Below are positions 41,852-49,001 of a DNA stretch of 64,000 nucleotides, piece by piece. Position 1 is the first letter of the stretch. Each line of letters opens with the position of its first letter. Position numbers and translations under genes: made by a program. A model generated the notes under the pieces. The model did no database searches, had not been told where the DNA came from, and saw nothing but the letters and a program-made list of their open reading frames with translations. The stretch spans positions 97,310 through 161,309 of the forward strand of contig NZ_JAHCMB010000077.1 in assembly GCF_019904155.1 (NCBI RefSeq), in the 5' to 3' direction. This DNA is from Paenibacillus sinensis (lineage in GTDB: Bacteria > Bacillota > Bacilli > Paenibacillales > Paenibacillaceae).

Positions 41852-42217
41852 CTACGCAATCAGCATCAGGATGACGAGCACAATCAGCAGCATCTCGATC
41901 ACGCTGAGACTGATGAACAGCAAACGGATCAACAAAGAGGCGGAAACAAATTGTCCCTTGTTGATCCCCTCTCTTTTGCGCAAATAATCCATGGTCGCTC
42001 CCGCCACCACTCCGCCGCCCAGCAGCACCGCCAGAATACCGGCGACCGCAGCCGTGATATGACCGACTCCGCTGTACCGGTTATCGCGGAATACAAGTCC
42101 CGCCGCCAGAAACCCAAGACCCACCAAAGCAATAGCCGTCCTAATCCAGGCCAGATAAGTCCGCTCATTCGCGAGATGCTGCTGAATATATGCCGCTTCA
42201 TTCCCCTGATCTTTCAT
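41852..42217 (-). CDS. DUF202 family membrane protein
   Basis: A 121-residue protein with the DUF202 signature HLANERTYLAWIRTAIALVGLGFL and three transmembrane helices (about 25-45, 55-75, 95-120). Function unknown; related to yeast VTC4-associated DUF202 domains. AGGAGG lies about 8 bases before the ATG at 42217. It follows a MarR gene by about 100 bases and may be its target. Confidence 0.88.
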   Translation of the reverse strand: MKDQGNEAAYIQQHLANERTYLAWIRTAIALVGLGFLAAGLVFRDNRYSGVGHITAAVAGILAVLLGGGVVAGATMDYLRKREGINKGQFVSASLLIRLLFISLSVIEMLLIVLVILMLIA

Positions 42218-42313
42218 TCCGTTAACCTCCTGAAATGTTAAAACCCTTAACCCATCAGCACATTGATGGATCAAGGGCTTATCTATCGCGCCGCCGATCC
42301 TTGCGCATCCAGG

Positions 42314-42760
42314 TTAAGAACCGGCATCGGCGTTCTTGGCATTCAACAGCGCACGCAGCGTCTGCTCAAGCTCCCGGACAGGCAGCGACTCCAGCAGCAC
42401 GGACTGGAATGTTCCATAGGCGCGGTCCACCTTCTCCTGTCCGAGCGGCGTCAGCGAGGTGTAGATGCTCCGGCGGTCAGCCTCGCAAATATGCCGCTGA
42501 AGCGCGCCGCAGCCTTTGGCTTCAAACCGGCTGACCAGCCGGGACATCGCGCTCTGGCTGAGGCCCACCATGGACTCCAGCTGCTGCAGGCGCAATTTTT
42601 TGCCCGGAGCTTCCGACAAGAACAGCAGCATATAAAATTCCTTCAGGGACATCTGATGCTTCTCCTGCAGCGCCTGCTCCAGCTTTCCAGCCGTGTTCGC
42701 CTGCATATGCGTCAGGTTCAGCCAGCCGGCCACAAGGCCACCGTATTCTGCCATATCCAT
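42314..42760 (-). CDS. MarR family transcriptional regulator
   Basis: A 148-residue winged-helix protein: QMSLKEFYMLLFLSEAPGKKLRLQQLESMVGLSQSAMSRLVSRFEAKG, then ADRRSIYTSLTPLGQEKVDRA. Its start at 42760 (MDMAEYGG) has AAAGGGAAC upstream; a longer frame to 42850 would cover non-coding sequence. Target genes unknown; DUF202 is the nearest candidate. Confidence 0.88.
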   Translation of the reverse strand: MDMAEYGGLVAGWLNLTHMQANTAGKLEQALQEKHQMSLKEFYMLLFLSEAPGKKLRLQQLESMVGLSQSAMSRLVSRFEAKGCGALQRHICEADRRSIYTSLTPLGQEKVDRAYGTFQSVLLESLPVRELEQTLRALLNAKNADAGS

Positions 42761-42981
42761 AGTGTAAGTTCCCTTTCGTCTATCCTGAAAATAACTGCGC
42801 CCTCCAAAGCGGGCCCGGTTATGATAACATTCACTCGGGCAAGCCGCCATCGGACCATCCCGGCCTATTTATCATGGATGGCGCCGCGAAATGCGGCCTG
42901 ATATCCAAGGCTGCTTATATTATATCATCCGTTCCTTTTTTGCACACCGCCCGGACAGCGGCCCATGGCCGGATGCCTGCC

Positions 42982-43019
42982 TGGAGCCTGGACGCTTGTC
43001 TGGAGCCTGTACGCTTATC
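42982..43019. repeat. 19-base tandem duplication after the CLC gene
   Basis: Two adjacent 19-base copies (TGGAGCCTGGACGCTTGTC and a copy differing at two positions) lie just past the CLC stop. It looks like a small local duplication. Confidence 0.75.
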
Positions 43020-43030
43020 GGCAGACTATT

Positions 43031-44350
43031 TTATTTCCCCTTGTTCTTGCTGAGAACCTTGACCGTGCCCAATGTGGCGCCCCCGGGAATGCGGAGGATG
43101 GCGCTCTTGGACGTTCCGATCCGCTGCGAGGTGTAAATGCCGGTATGCCCCGAGAACAGATAGCTGACCAGGCAGGCAATGAACATATAGATCGCGGCTT
43201 CCGAGCCGAACAGCTCAATGCCCATCAGGAAGCAGGCGATCGGCGTGTTAGCCGCTCCGCAGAATACAGCGATGAAGCCGAGTCCGGCAAGAAACGGCGC
43301 ATACAGATGCAGGAAGCCGGACAGCGCATTGCCGAGCGTAGCTCCGATCGCGAACAGCGGCGTTACCTCGCCCCCCTGAAAGCCCGCCCCCAGCGTCAAG
43401 GAAGTGAACACCAGCTTGCCCAGAAAGGCAAACGGTGAAACCAGCTCCGTGAAAGACTGCTGGATCAACGGAATGCCAAGCCCCAGATAGTCCCGGGTTC
43501 CGACGATGTACACAAGCGCAATCACCACAAGTCCGCCGACCGCGCTCTTGAGCATGGGGTTCTTGAACAGCTTTGTATACCAGCGTTTGAGCGCATGGGT
43601 CAGTTCGCTGAACAGCGTGCTGGCCAGCCCGAACAGAACCGAAGCGATCACAACTTTGAGGACGACCGCAGCCGTCAGAGCCGGAACTGCGCCGATATGG
43701 TAGTGGATATGGGAGACGCCCCAGAACCGGGTCGTCACGAGATTGCCGATAAAGCTGGCGACGAACGCGGGAATCAGCGCCTCATGCGAGATCAGCCCGA
43801 TCGCCAGCACCTCAAGCCCGAACACCGTGCCCGCCAGAGGCGTTCCGAAGATGGAGCCGAAGCCGCCGCTGATGCCGCAGATCAGCAGAATCCGGCGGTC
43901 AGCCGCGCTGACGCGCAGCGCTCTGCCGAACCATTCGGCAAGACTGCCGCCCATCTGCACCGCCGTCCCTTCGCGGCCGGCCGACCCGCCGAACAGATGC
44001 GTTACCAGTGTGCCGAACAGCACGAGCGGAGCCATGCGCAGCGGAATCGTCTCATTCCCGTTGTTGATCTGCTCCAGAATCAGATTATTGCCCTTGCCGC
44101 TGCTGCCGCCGAATTTCATATAGAGATAACTGACCAGCGCGCCGCCCAGAGGCAGCAGGAACAGCAGCCAGGGATGATCCAGGCGGACACCCGTCACATA
44201 ATCCAGACTTTCCAGAAATAACGCCGAGGCGGTCCCGGCCAGAATGCCCACTCCCCCGCCCAGCAGCGTCCATTTGAGCAGCGTGCCGAGCAGCGCCGCA
44301 TATACCCATCTGCCGGCCAAAGCCTCCCATTTCTCTCTCCACATCTTCAT
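43031..44350 (-). CDS. CLC-family anion transporter, probable fluoride/proton antiporter
   Basis: A 439-residue CLC protein with about 16-18 helices. The anion-site motifs depart from chloride CLCs: GKGNNLI replaces GSGIP and GREGT replaces GREGP (the Glu is the gating residue), with GGEVTP near helix N. These changes match the fluoride-exporting CLC-F branch. A fluoride riboswitch with terminator lies immediately upstream, which strongly supports fluoride as the substrate. GAGG precedes ATG codons at 44350 and 44344. Extending the frame to 44464 would run through the riboswitch and is rejected. Confidence 0.92.
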   Translation of the reverse strand: MKMWREKWEALAGRWVYAALLGTLLKWTLLGGGVGILAGTASALFLESLDYVTGVRLDHPWLLFLLPLGGALVSYLYMKFGGSSGKGNNLILEQINNGNETIPLRMAPLVLFGTLVTHLFGGSAGREGTAVQMGGSLAEWFGRALRVSAADRRILLICGISGGFGSIFGTPLAGTVFGLEVLAIGLISHEALIPAFVASFIGNLVTTRFWGVSHIHYHIGAVPALTAAVVLKVVIASVLFGLASTLFSELTHALKRWYTKLFKNPMLKSAVGGLVVIALVYIVGTRDYLGLGIPLIQQSFTELVSPFAFLGKLVFTSLTLGAGFQGGEVTPLFAIGATLGNALSGFLHLYAPFLAGLGFIAVFCGAANTPIACFLMGIELFGSEAAIYMFIACLVSYLFSGHTGIYTSQRIGTSKSAILRIPGGATLGTVKVLSKNKGK

Positions 44351-44384
44351 CCTCTGTACGTCCTTTCTTCCGCAGGCTGCCCCC

Positions 44385-44475
44385 ATAATAAAACAGACTC
44401 CTACCAGGGAATGAAATCCACTGGTAGGAGTCATCAGCCTTGCGGCGGTTATGGCGAACTCCATCGCCTTTCATC
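44385..44475 (-). promoter_or_regulatory. Fluoride (crcB-type) riboswitch with overlapping terminator
   Basis: On the minus strand the aptamer (about 44473-44424) contains the conserved order GGCGATGG, GTTCGCC, ATAACCGCC, GGCTGATGACTCCTAC. The 3' part GACTCCTACCAG (44432-44421) also pairs perfectly with CTGGTAGGAGTC (44407-44396), forming a terminator followed by TGTTTTATT. Fluoride binding would hold the aptamer strand and prevent the terminator, turning on the CLC gene 35 bases downstream. Confidence 0.95.
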
Positions 44476-44560
44476 AGCCCGGTCACTTGCGTCAGACCGA
44501 TTCTATAGCATTTCGGCGGCGGCGTCAATAAAACGGCGCATAGGCGCATAGTGGTTGCAT

Positions 44561-44598
44561 AGTAGGCACTAGTGCGTGCTAGTAGGCGCTAGTGGGCA
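44561..44598. repeat. Short imperfect direct repeat upstream of the CLC riboswitch
   Basis: AGTAGGCACTAGTGCGTGCT is followed directly by the related AGTAGGCGCTAGTGGGC. It lies between the riboswitch and the end of the ABC permease gene; role unknown. Confidence 0.55.
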
Positions 44599-44633
44599 AC
44601 ATGGCATGGCGCTTCACAGACCCGCCGAAGTAT

Positions 44634-45317
44634 TCAGGAGTAATCTTCCTTGCCGAGATTCCTTGGAAGGAGCCAGGCGGTGACGGCGGCGCAGCACAGG
44701 GCCAGCCCGAGCAGCCACAGCTTATCGTCATTCCACACACCCTTCTGCATGCTGAAAAGGTAAAAGGGCCCGGTGTACTTGCCTTTCGACATCCAATCGA
44801 TCAGATACCAGGCGAAGGCCGCGATAAACCCGCCCGCAAGATGGCGGAAGAGTACGGCGAGCAGCAGGCCGAAGGAGCCCAGAGCGACAGTGGTGATCCA
44901 TACCCCGGAAGCAAGCGGCAGATCGAAGGAAGCTCCCTTAAGCCGCAGCAGGCCGAAAAAGATGGCGAGCGAAAGGCCCGCATACCCGGCGCTCAACAGC
45001 CAGCGCAACAGAAACGTAGCGGTATGGGACCGCCGTTTGGCGAGCAGCGTCTCGCCGATCCCGCCCGCGTCGAGGACGGCGAGCGGAGGCAGAAGCAGCA
45101 GGCCGGCAAGGCTGGCGAAGCGCTCTCCGTAGAGGCCCGCTTCGCCCGGCCCCATGAAGGCGGCATTCGAGACCGCCGCCATCACGGCGAGCAGGAGCAG
45201 CGCGGCAAGCCAATTGTAAGAAGCGAGCAGGCGGAGATTGCGCAGCGCGAGCGGAACAAGGAGCGAACCGCCTCCGCCACTCCGCCCTGGGAGCCGGGCG
45301 ATGTCCGGCCTGCTCAT
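44634..45317 (-). CDS. ABC-2-type membrane protein, second permease of the sigma-linked transporter
   Basis: A 227-residue hydrophobic protein with about six helices (for example YNWLAALLLLAVMAAV and GVWITTVALGSFGLLLAVLF). I recognise no specific family, but the start overlaps the preceding large permease gene (ATGA), which implies one complex. It is last in the operon of sigma factor, small membrane protein, ABC ATPase and permease. Confidence 0.78.
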   Translation of the reverse strand: MSRPDIARLPGRSGGGGSLLVPLALRNLRLLASYNWLAALLLLAVMAAVSNAAFMGPGEAGLYGERFASLAGLLLLPPLAVLDAGGIGETLLAKRRSHTATFLLRWLLSAGYAGLSLAIFFGLLRLKGASFDLPLASGVWITTVALGSFGLLLAVLFRHLAGGFIAAFAWYLIDWMSKGKYTGPFYLFSMQKGVWNDDKLWLLGLALCCAAVTAWLLPRNLGKEDYS

Positions 45318-46846
45318 CGGCTCCCCTCCATGGCGGCTGCTGCGCTTCTTCCCCTACGCCTGCGGCTGCGGCCCACAGCGCGCCCGCTGCTTCGGCGCCG
45401 CTCCCAGAGGAAGGATGCCGCTGCGACCATCGCCAGCGCCAGGACGCTCATGAAAATGCGGTTTGCCATAATCTCACCGGCGGAATGCCGGTAAGCATCA
45501 CCCTGGGCGGCCGTATTGAAGCGGATGAGGAGCTTATAGAGACGGTAGTCTCCCATCAGGGGAAAGACCGACACGATAAACCAGGCGAACTGCAGCGGGA
45601 CGGCAGCAATGCCGCTGCCGAACACGGTATAGACCAGCATGCCAAAAGCGGTGGTCGCCCAGACGGTTGGCAGCAGCCAGCCCGCGCCATAGGCCAGAAA
45701 GACGGGGAGCGCCTCGCCGAACGCCGATGCGCCATCCAGCGCTGTCGCGGTCTGCCAGGCCGCGACGACAGAGAGCAGCATATAGACGAGCGAAACCATG
45801 ACAGCATAGGCCAGAAAGCGTGCTCCGACATAGGTGAAAGCCCTGATCCGGCGGCTGGCGATCAATTCATGCATCCGGCTTGAACGGTCGCGGCTCAAGG
45901 CGAAGGCGGCCAGGAAGACCGGGAAGACTCCGGCGGTCAGACCTACATAATCGCAGAAGAGCCGCGCCATGCCGGGATAGACCTGCCCTTCGGCAAGGCG
46001 GTTATGGTATTCAGCTGCCTGGACCCGGTACTGCTCCATCGCCTGTTCATAGGTTTCAATGTTTTCAGCGAAGGTAACGGCATCCCGCATATAGTAGGTC
46101 CAGCCTCCAAGCTTCTTGTCCAGACCGGCGGCAATCGCCTTCACGTTCTCTGCCGTATACGACCCTGGATTCGACTTCACCTGTTCCATCTCATCAATCG
46201 TACTGCGCATATTCGTCCTGTCGTGATCCGACAGCTTTGATTGGTGGGCGAACATCCCGAATACGATACGCTGATTCATCCAGCCGTTCCGCAAATCCTG
46301 CTGCAAATACTGGATGTAGCGCTCGGCGATTTTGCCGGGGTCTGTTATTTCCATCCACCCATAGACAGGCATTGGCGGCGGGGCTTCCATATCGGCCGGA
46401 GGCGCCTCCCCGTCCGCCGGGGTCTGGGCCTCTTCCCCGGCGCTTGCCGCGGCGGCCTCTGCCTCTTCGCCCGCTCCTGCGTTTGACGATCCGTCCTTCG
46501 CCGCGGCGGCCCCTGCTTCTGCGCCCGCTCCTGCGTTCGACGATCCGTCCTTTGTCGTGGCGTCCGGCGATGCGTTCATCGTCGCCGCTTCCGCCGATCC
46601 GACTTTCGCTGCCGCATCCGCCCCAGCAGCACTCGCACTTCCGGCCTCCGCTGCTGCCTGAGCGGGAGCGGTGGAAGTCTGCTCCGTCTGCTTCTTAGGC
46701 GGAACAGGCGCCCGGCCCTCTCCCCAGCTCTCCGAGGTGGCGTAGTTGGTCCCATAGAAGAGCACCACCACGGCGATCAGCATATAGAAGACCAGATTCC
46801 GGCTCAACATGCGCATTTCCTTGAAGACAAGCGCCGGGAAGTTCAT
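45314..46846 (-). CDS. ABC-2-type permease with Ala-rich extracytoplasmic insertion
   Basis: A 510-residue protein: first helix LVFYMLIAVVVLFYGTNYA, an Ala/Gly/Asp-rich low-complexity region of about 100 residues built from an 18-residue repeat (KDGSSNAGAG units), a helical soluble region, then five to six helices from LFCDYVGLTAGVFPVFLAAF onward. The ATG at 46846 overlaps the ATPase stop and has GGAGGGGG upstream. It probably forms an exporter with the ATPase; substrate unknown. Confidence 0.82.
   Translation of the reverse strand: MNFPALVFKEMRMLSRNLVFYMLIAVVVLFYGTNYATSESWGEGRAPVPPKKQTEQTSTAPAQAAAEAGSASAAGADAAAKVGSAEAATMNASPDATTKDGSSNAGAGAEAGAAAAKDGSSNAGAGEEAEAAAASAGEEAQTPADGEAPPADMEAPPPMPVYGWMEITDPGKIAERYIQYLQQDLRNGWMNQRIVFGMFAHQSKLSDHDRTNMRSTIDEMEQVKSNPGSYTAENVKAIAAGLDKKLGGWTYYMRDAVTFAENIETYEQAMEQYRVQAAEYHNRLAEGQVYPGMARLFCDYVGLTAGVFPVFLAAFALSRDRSSRMHELIASRRIRAFTYVGARFLAYAVMVSLVYMLLSVVAAWQTATALDGASAFGEALPVFLAYGAGWLLPTVWATTAFGMLVYTVFGSGIAAVPLQFAWFIVSVFPLMGDYRLYKLLIRFNTAAQGDAYRHSAGEIMANRIFMSVLALAMVAAASFLWERRRSSGRAVGRSRRRRGRSAAAAMEGSR
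46446..46553. repeat. 54-base in-frame tandem repeat in the permease gene
   Basis: Two near-identical copies (46446-46499 and 46500-46553) encode two 18-residue units containing KDGSSNAGAG. They probably arose by recent tandem duplication within the low-complexity loop. Confidence 0.85.
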
Positions 46847-47721
46847 AGCGCAGTACCCCCTCCCTTGCCGACAAGACACAGATAGCCGTCTTCCATAGTC
46901 GGCTCGGACGCTACAGCGTCCGGGAACGGCCGCTCCTCCGCCAGCAGGCGGACCTGCATGGATGAACCTGCCGCAACGGCCGACACGACCTTATAGCGGC
47001 TGCCGGCAGAAGCCCATTCCTTCTTGTCCATCTCCGTCTGCCATACTCGGCCCCTTGCCCGTTCCGCCAGGTCTTGGGTATTGCCCTGAAAAGGTACGCT
47101 TCCGCCCTTCAATACCGTGACCTCGCGGCAGGATGATTCCACGTCTTCCACCACATGCGTAGACAGGAGGACGACCCGCCCTTCCGCGAATCGCGCCAGC
47201 AGCTGGCGGAACCGGATGCGTTCCTCCGGGTCCAGCCCTGCGGTCGGCTCGTCAACGATGAGCAGCTTCGGCTCATGAAGCATCGCCTGGGCGATCCCGA
47301 GCCGCCGCTTCATCCCCCCCGACAGCGCCCTGACCTTCGCCTTGCGGTGTGCGGTCAGGTTAACCTCCTCCAGCAACGTATCGATCCGCCGCTTGCGTTC
47401 AGCCGCTCCCTTCACGCCGGATAGCAGCGCGAGATAGTCCATTGCCTCCGCGACTCTCATTCCTGGATAGAACGAGAACTCCTGAGGCAAATAGCCGACA
47501 AGCTCGCGGATACGTCCTTTGTCCGCAAGCGGAACGCCGTCGATCTCAGCGCTTCCGGACGTAGGGGCAAGCAGGGTTGCAAGCAGACGCATCAGCGTCG
47601 TTTTTCCCGCGCCGTTCGGACCGAGCAACCCCTGTATACCCTCTTCCCAGGTCAGCGTCACTTCCTCCAGCGCCTGTTTGCCTCCGTAACGTTTACTCAG
47701 CTGCTTCAATTTCACTTCCAT
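46843..47721 (-). CDS. ABC transporter ATPase
   Basis: A 292-residue ATP-binding protein: Walker A GLLGPNGAGKTTLMRLL, Q-loop YLPQEFSFYPGM, signature LSGGMKRRLGIAQAML, Walker B LLIVDEPTAGLDPEER and switch His in LLSTHVVEDV. AAGGAGAG lies upstream of the ATG at 47721. It is coupled to the downstream permease by a 4-base overlap. The arrangement behind an ECF sigma factor resembles YxlF. Confidence 0.94.
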   Translation of the reverse strand: MEVKLKQLSKRYGGKQALEEVTLTWEEGIQGLLGPNGAGKTTLMRLLATLLAPTSGSAEIDGVPLADKGRIRELVGYLPQEFSFYPGMRVAEAMDYLALLSGVKGAAERKRRIDTLLEEVNLTAHRKAKVRALSGGMKRRLGIAQAMLHEPKLLIVDEPTAGLDPEERIRFRQLLARFAEGRVVLLSTHVVEDVESSCREVTVLKGGSVPFQGNTQDLAERARGRVWQTEMDKKEWASAGSRYKVVSAVAAGSSMQVRLLAEERPFPDAVASEPTMEDGYLCLVGKGGGTAL

Positions 47722-47758
47722 CACGCACTCTCCTTCTCTCACCCGGGGGGCTTGTCAT

Positions 47759-48109
47759 TCATTCACGAATTCCAATCTGCTCCAGTGTCGCTCCCAACCC
47801 GATCAGGATAACGGACAATGTGAAGACCGATCCCAGATCGAAGGCATAATGCCGCAGCACAAAATAACCCCCGGCCAGACTCGCCGACGCCAGGGCAATT
47901 TGAATGCAATTCCGCCGCCACAGCCTGCGCTGGTTCAGACGTACCCGCTCCGCTTCCAGACGGTCATATTCCATGATCGACGCTTTGACATAGATGCCGC
48001 GGAGGAAGCTCTCCTCATCCCCACTCTTCCCCGCATTATTGGAATACGGATCACCGGTTAACAGATTCTTCCCCTCCGCTCTTCCATTGTTCGAATGTTC
48101 GCCTGCCAT
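47759..48109 (-). CDS. Small two-helix membrane protein overlapping the sigma-factor gene
   Basis: A 116-residue protein with a hydrophilic N-terminal half and two helices (about 68-86 and 90-110: IQIALASASLAGGYFVL, SVFTLSVILIGLGATL). GGAGG lies 9 bases before the ATG, inside the end of the sigma gene, with which it overlaps by 59 bases. In the Bacillus sigY operon the gene after the sigma factor, yxlC, encodes a small membrane protein restraining SigY. By position this could be an anti-sigma factor; the sequence itself does not prove it. Confidence 0.75.
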   Translation of the reverse strand: MAGEHSNNGRAEGKNLLTGDPYSNNAGKSGDEESFLRGIYVKASIMEYDRLEAERVRLNQRRLWRRNCIQIALASASLAGGYFVLRHYAFDLGSVFTLSVILIGLGATLEQIGIRE

Positions 48110-48668
48110 ACGGATCGTCCTCCTCCTTCTCCATGAATTCTCTTAACTGTCTTCGCGCCCGGTGCAGCATCACCCGAAATCCCGCCGAGGACTTGCCCAG
48201 CACCGCTGCCGCCTGCCGGGGAGTCAGGCCTTCCACATCCACAAGGTAGACCGCCGTCCGGTAATCATCCTTAAGCCCGTCCAGACGTCTCTCCCATTCA
48301 TTCCAGTCCTCGCCGGCAAGAAAACGCTGTTCGGGTTCTTCCGCCGGATCGCTCCGTTCCCGGATGAGCGCTTCTTCCACCGACCCGCCGCACTCTTTCC
48401 TCCGTCCTTTCTTCCGCAGATAATCCAGGCATTTATGACGGACCAGCGTGAAAAGATACGTCTTGAAGGAGCTGCGGAAATCGTATTTGTCCGGATAGAC
48501 GTACAGGTAAGCAAAACAGTCCTGCACAAGGTCCTCGGCAATGTGATAATCATGCACATATTGACGGGCGAAACCCACCGCAGGCTGCCGGTAACGGATG
48601 ACGAGCGCTTCAAAGGCGGTCCGGCTTCCCGCGGTAAACTGCTTGATCTGTTCTTGTTCCGGGTCCAT
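48051..48668 (-). CDS. ECF-type RNA polymerase sigma factor
   Basis: A 205-residue sigma-70 family factor: region 2 VIRYRQPAVGFARQYVHDYHIAEDLVQDCFAYLY with the DLVQD core-binding stretch, and region 4 LKDDYRTAVYLVDVEGLTPRQAAAVLGKSSAGFRVMLHRARRQLREF. It directs polymerase to a small regulon, probably including its own operon with the membrane protein and ABC exporter that follow. I could not find a convincing self-type promoter in the gap upstream. Confidence 0.92.
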   Translation of the reverse strand: MDPEQEQIKQFTAGSRTAFEALVIRYRQPAVGFARQYVHDYHIAEDLVQDCFAYLYVYPDKYDFRSSFKTYLFTLVRHKCLDYLRKKGRRKECGGSVEEALIRERSDPAEEPEQRFLAGEDWNEWERRLDGLKDDYRTAVYLVDVEGLTPRQAAAVLGKSSAGFRVMLHRARRQLREFMEKEEDDPYGRRTFEQWKSGGEESVNR

Positions 48669-48827
48669 GTCCGAGCCTTTCGCCCTCCCTTCCTTCCGGG
48701 TTGTCCTCTCTTATTCGCCGCAGACGCGCAAATCGTTACACTGAATACTGAATATTGTGTTTGCCGCCGCCAAACATGGCCGAGTCAATAACCACACCAT
48801 ACCCCGGACATAGCCGAAAATAAAGTG
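48669..48827. other. Gap upstream of the sigma factor gene
   Basis: This gap should hold the promoter of the sigma-factor operon. A TGTAAC box is visible near 48735 on the minus strand, but no properly spaced CGTC partner. Nothing else is recognised. Confidence 0.35.
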
Positions 48828-48877
48828 AAAAAGACCCCGCCGTAGTTCGCCTCATTAGGAGGCGCAGCGGGATCTTT
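48828..48877 (-). terminator. Intrinsic terminator after the amylase gene
   Basis: On the minus strand GATCCCGC and GCGCCTC pair with GAGGCG and GGCGGGGTC in a long two-part stem, followed by TCTTTTT. It lies about 125 bases past the amylase stop. Confidence 0.85.
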
Positions 48878-49001
48878 CGTTTTCTTAAAGTCTATCCTGT
48901 TCTCTTATGCAAATTTTCCTACTCAAAATTAATTACTCAAATTCTCTTGCACCAGCCTTTTGCTCTCCCTGCCAATCCTGGAGAACTCATGGGCTGCGCC
49001 C

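Noticed and set aside
44351..44464. An N-terminal extension of the CLC gene
   Set aside because: It would translate through the fluoride riboswitch and its terminator.
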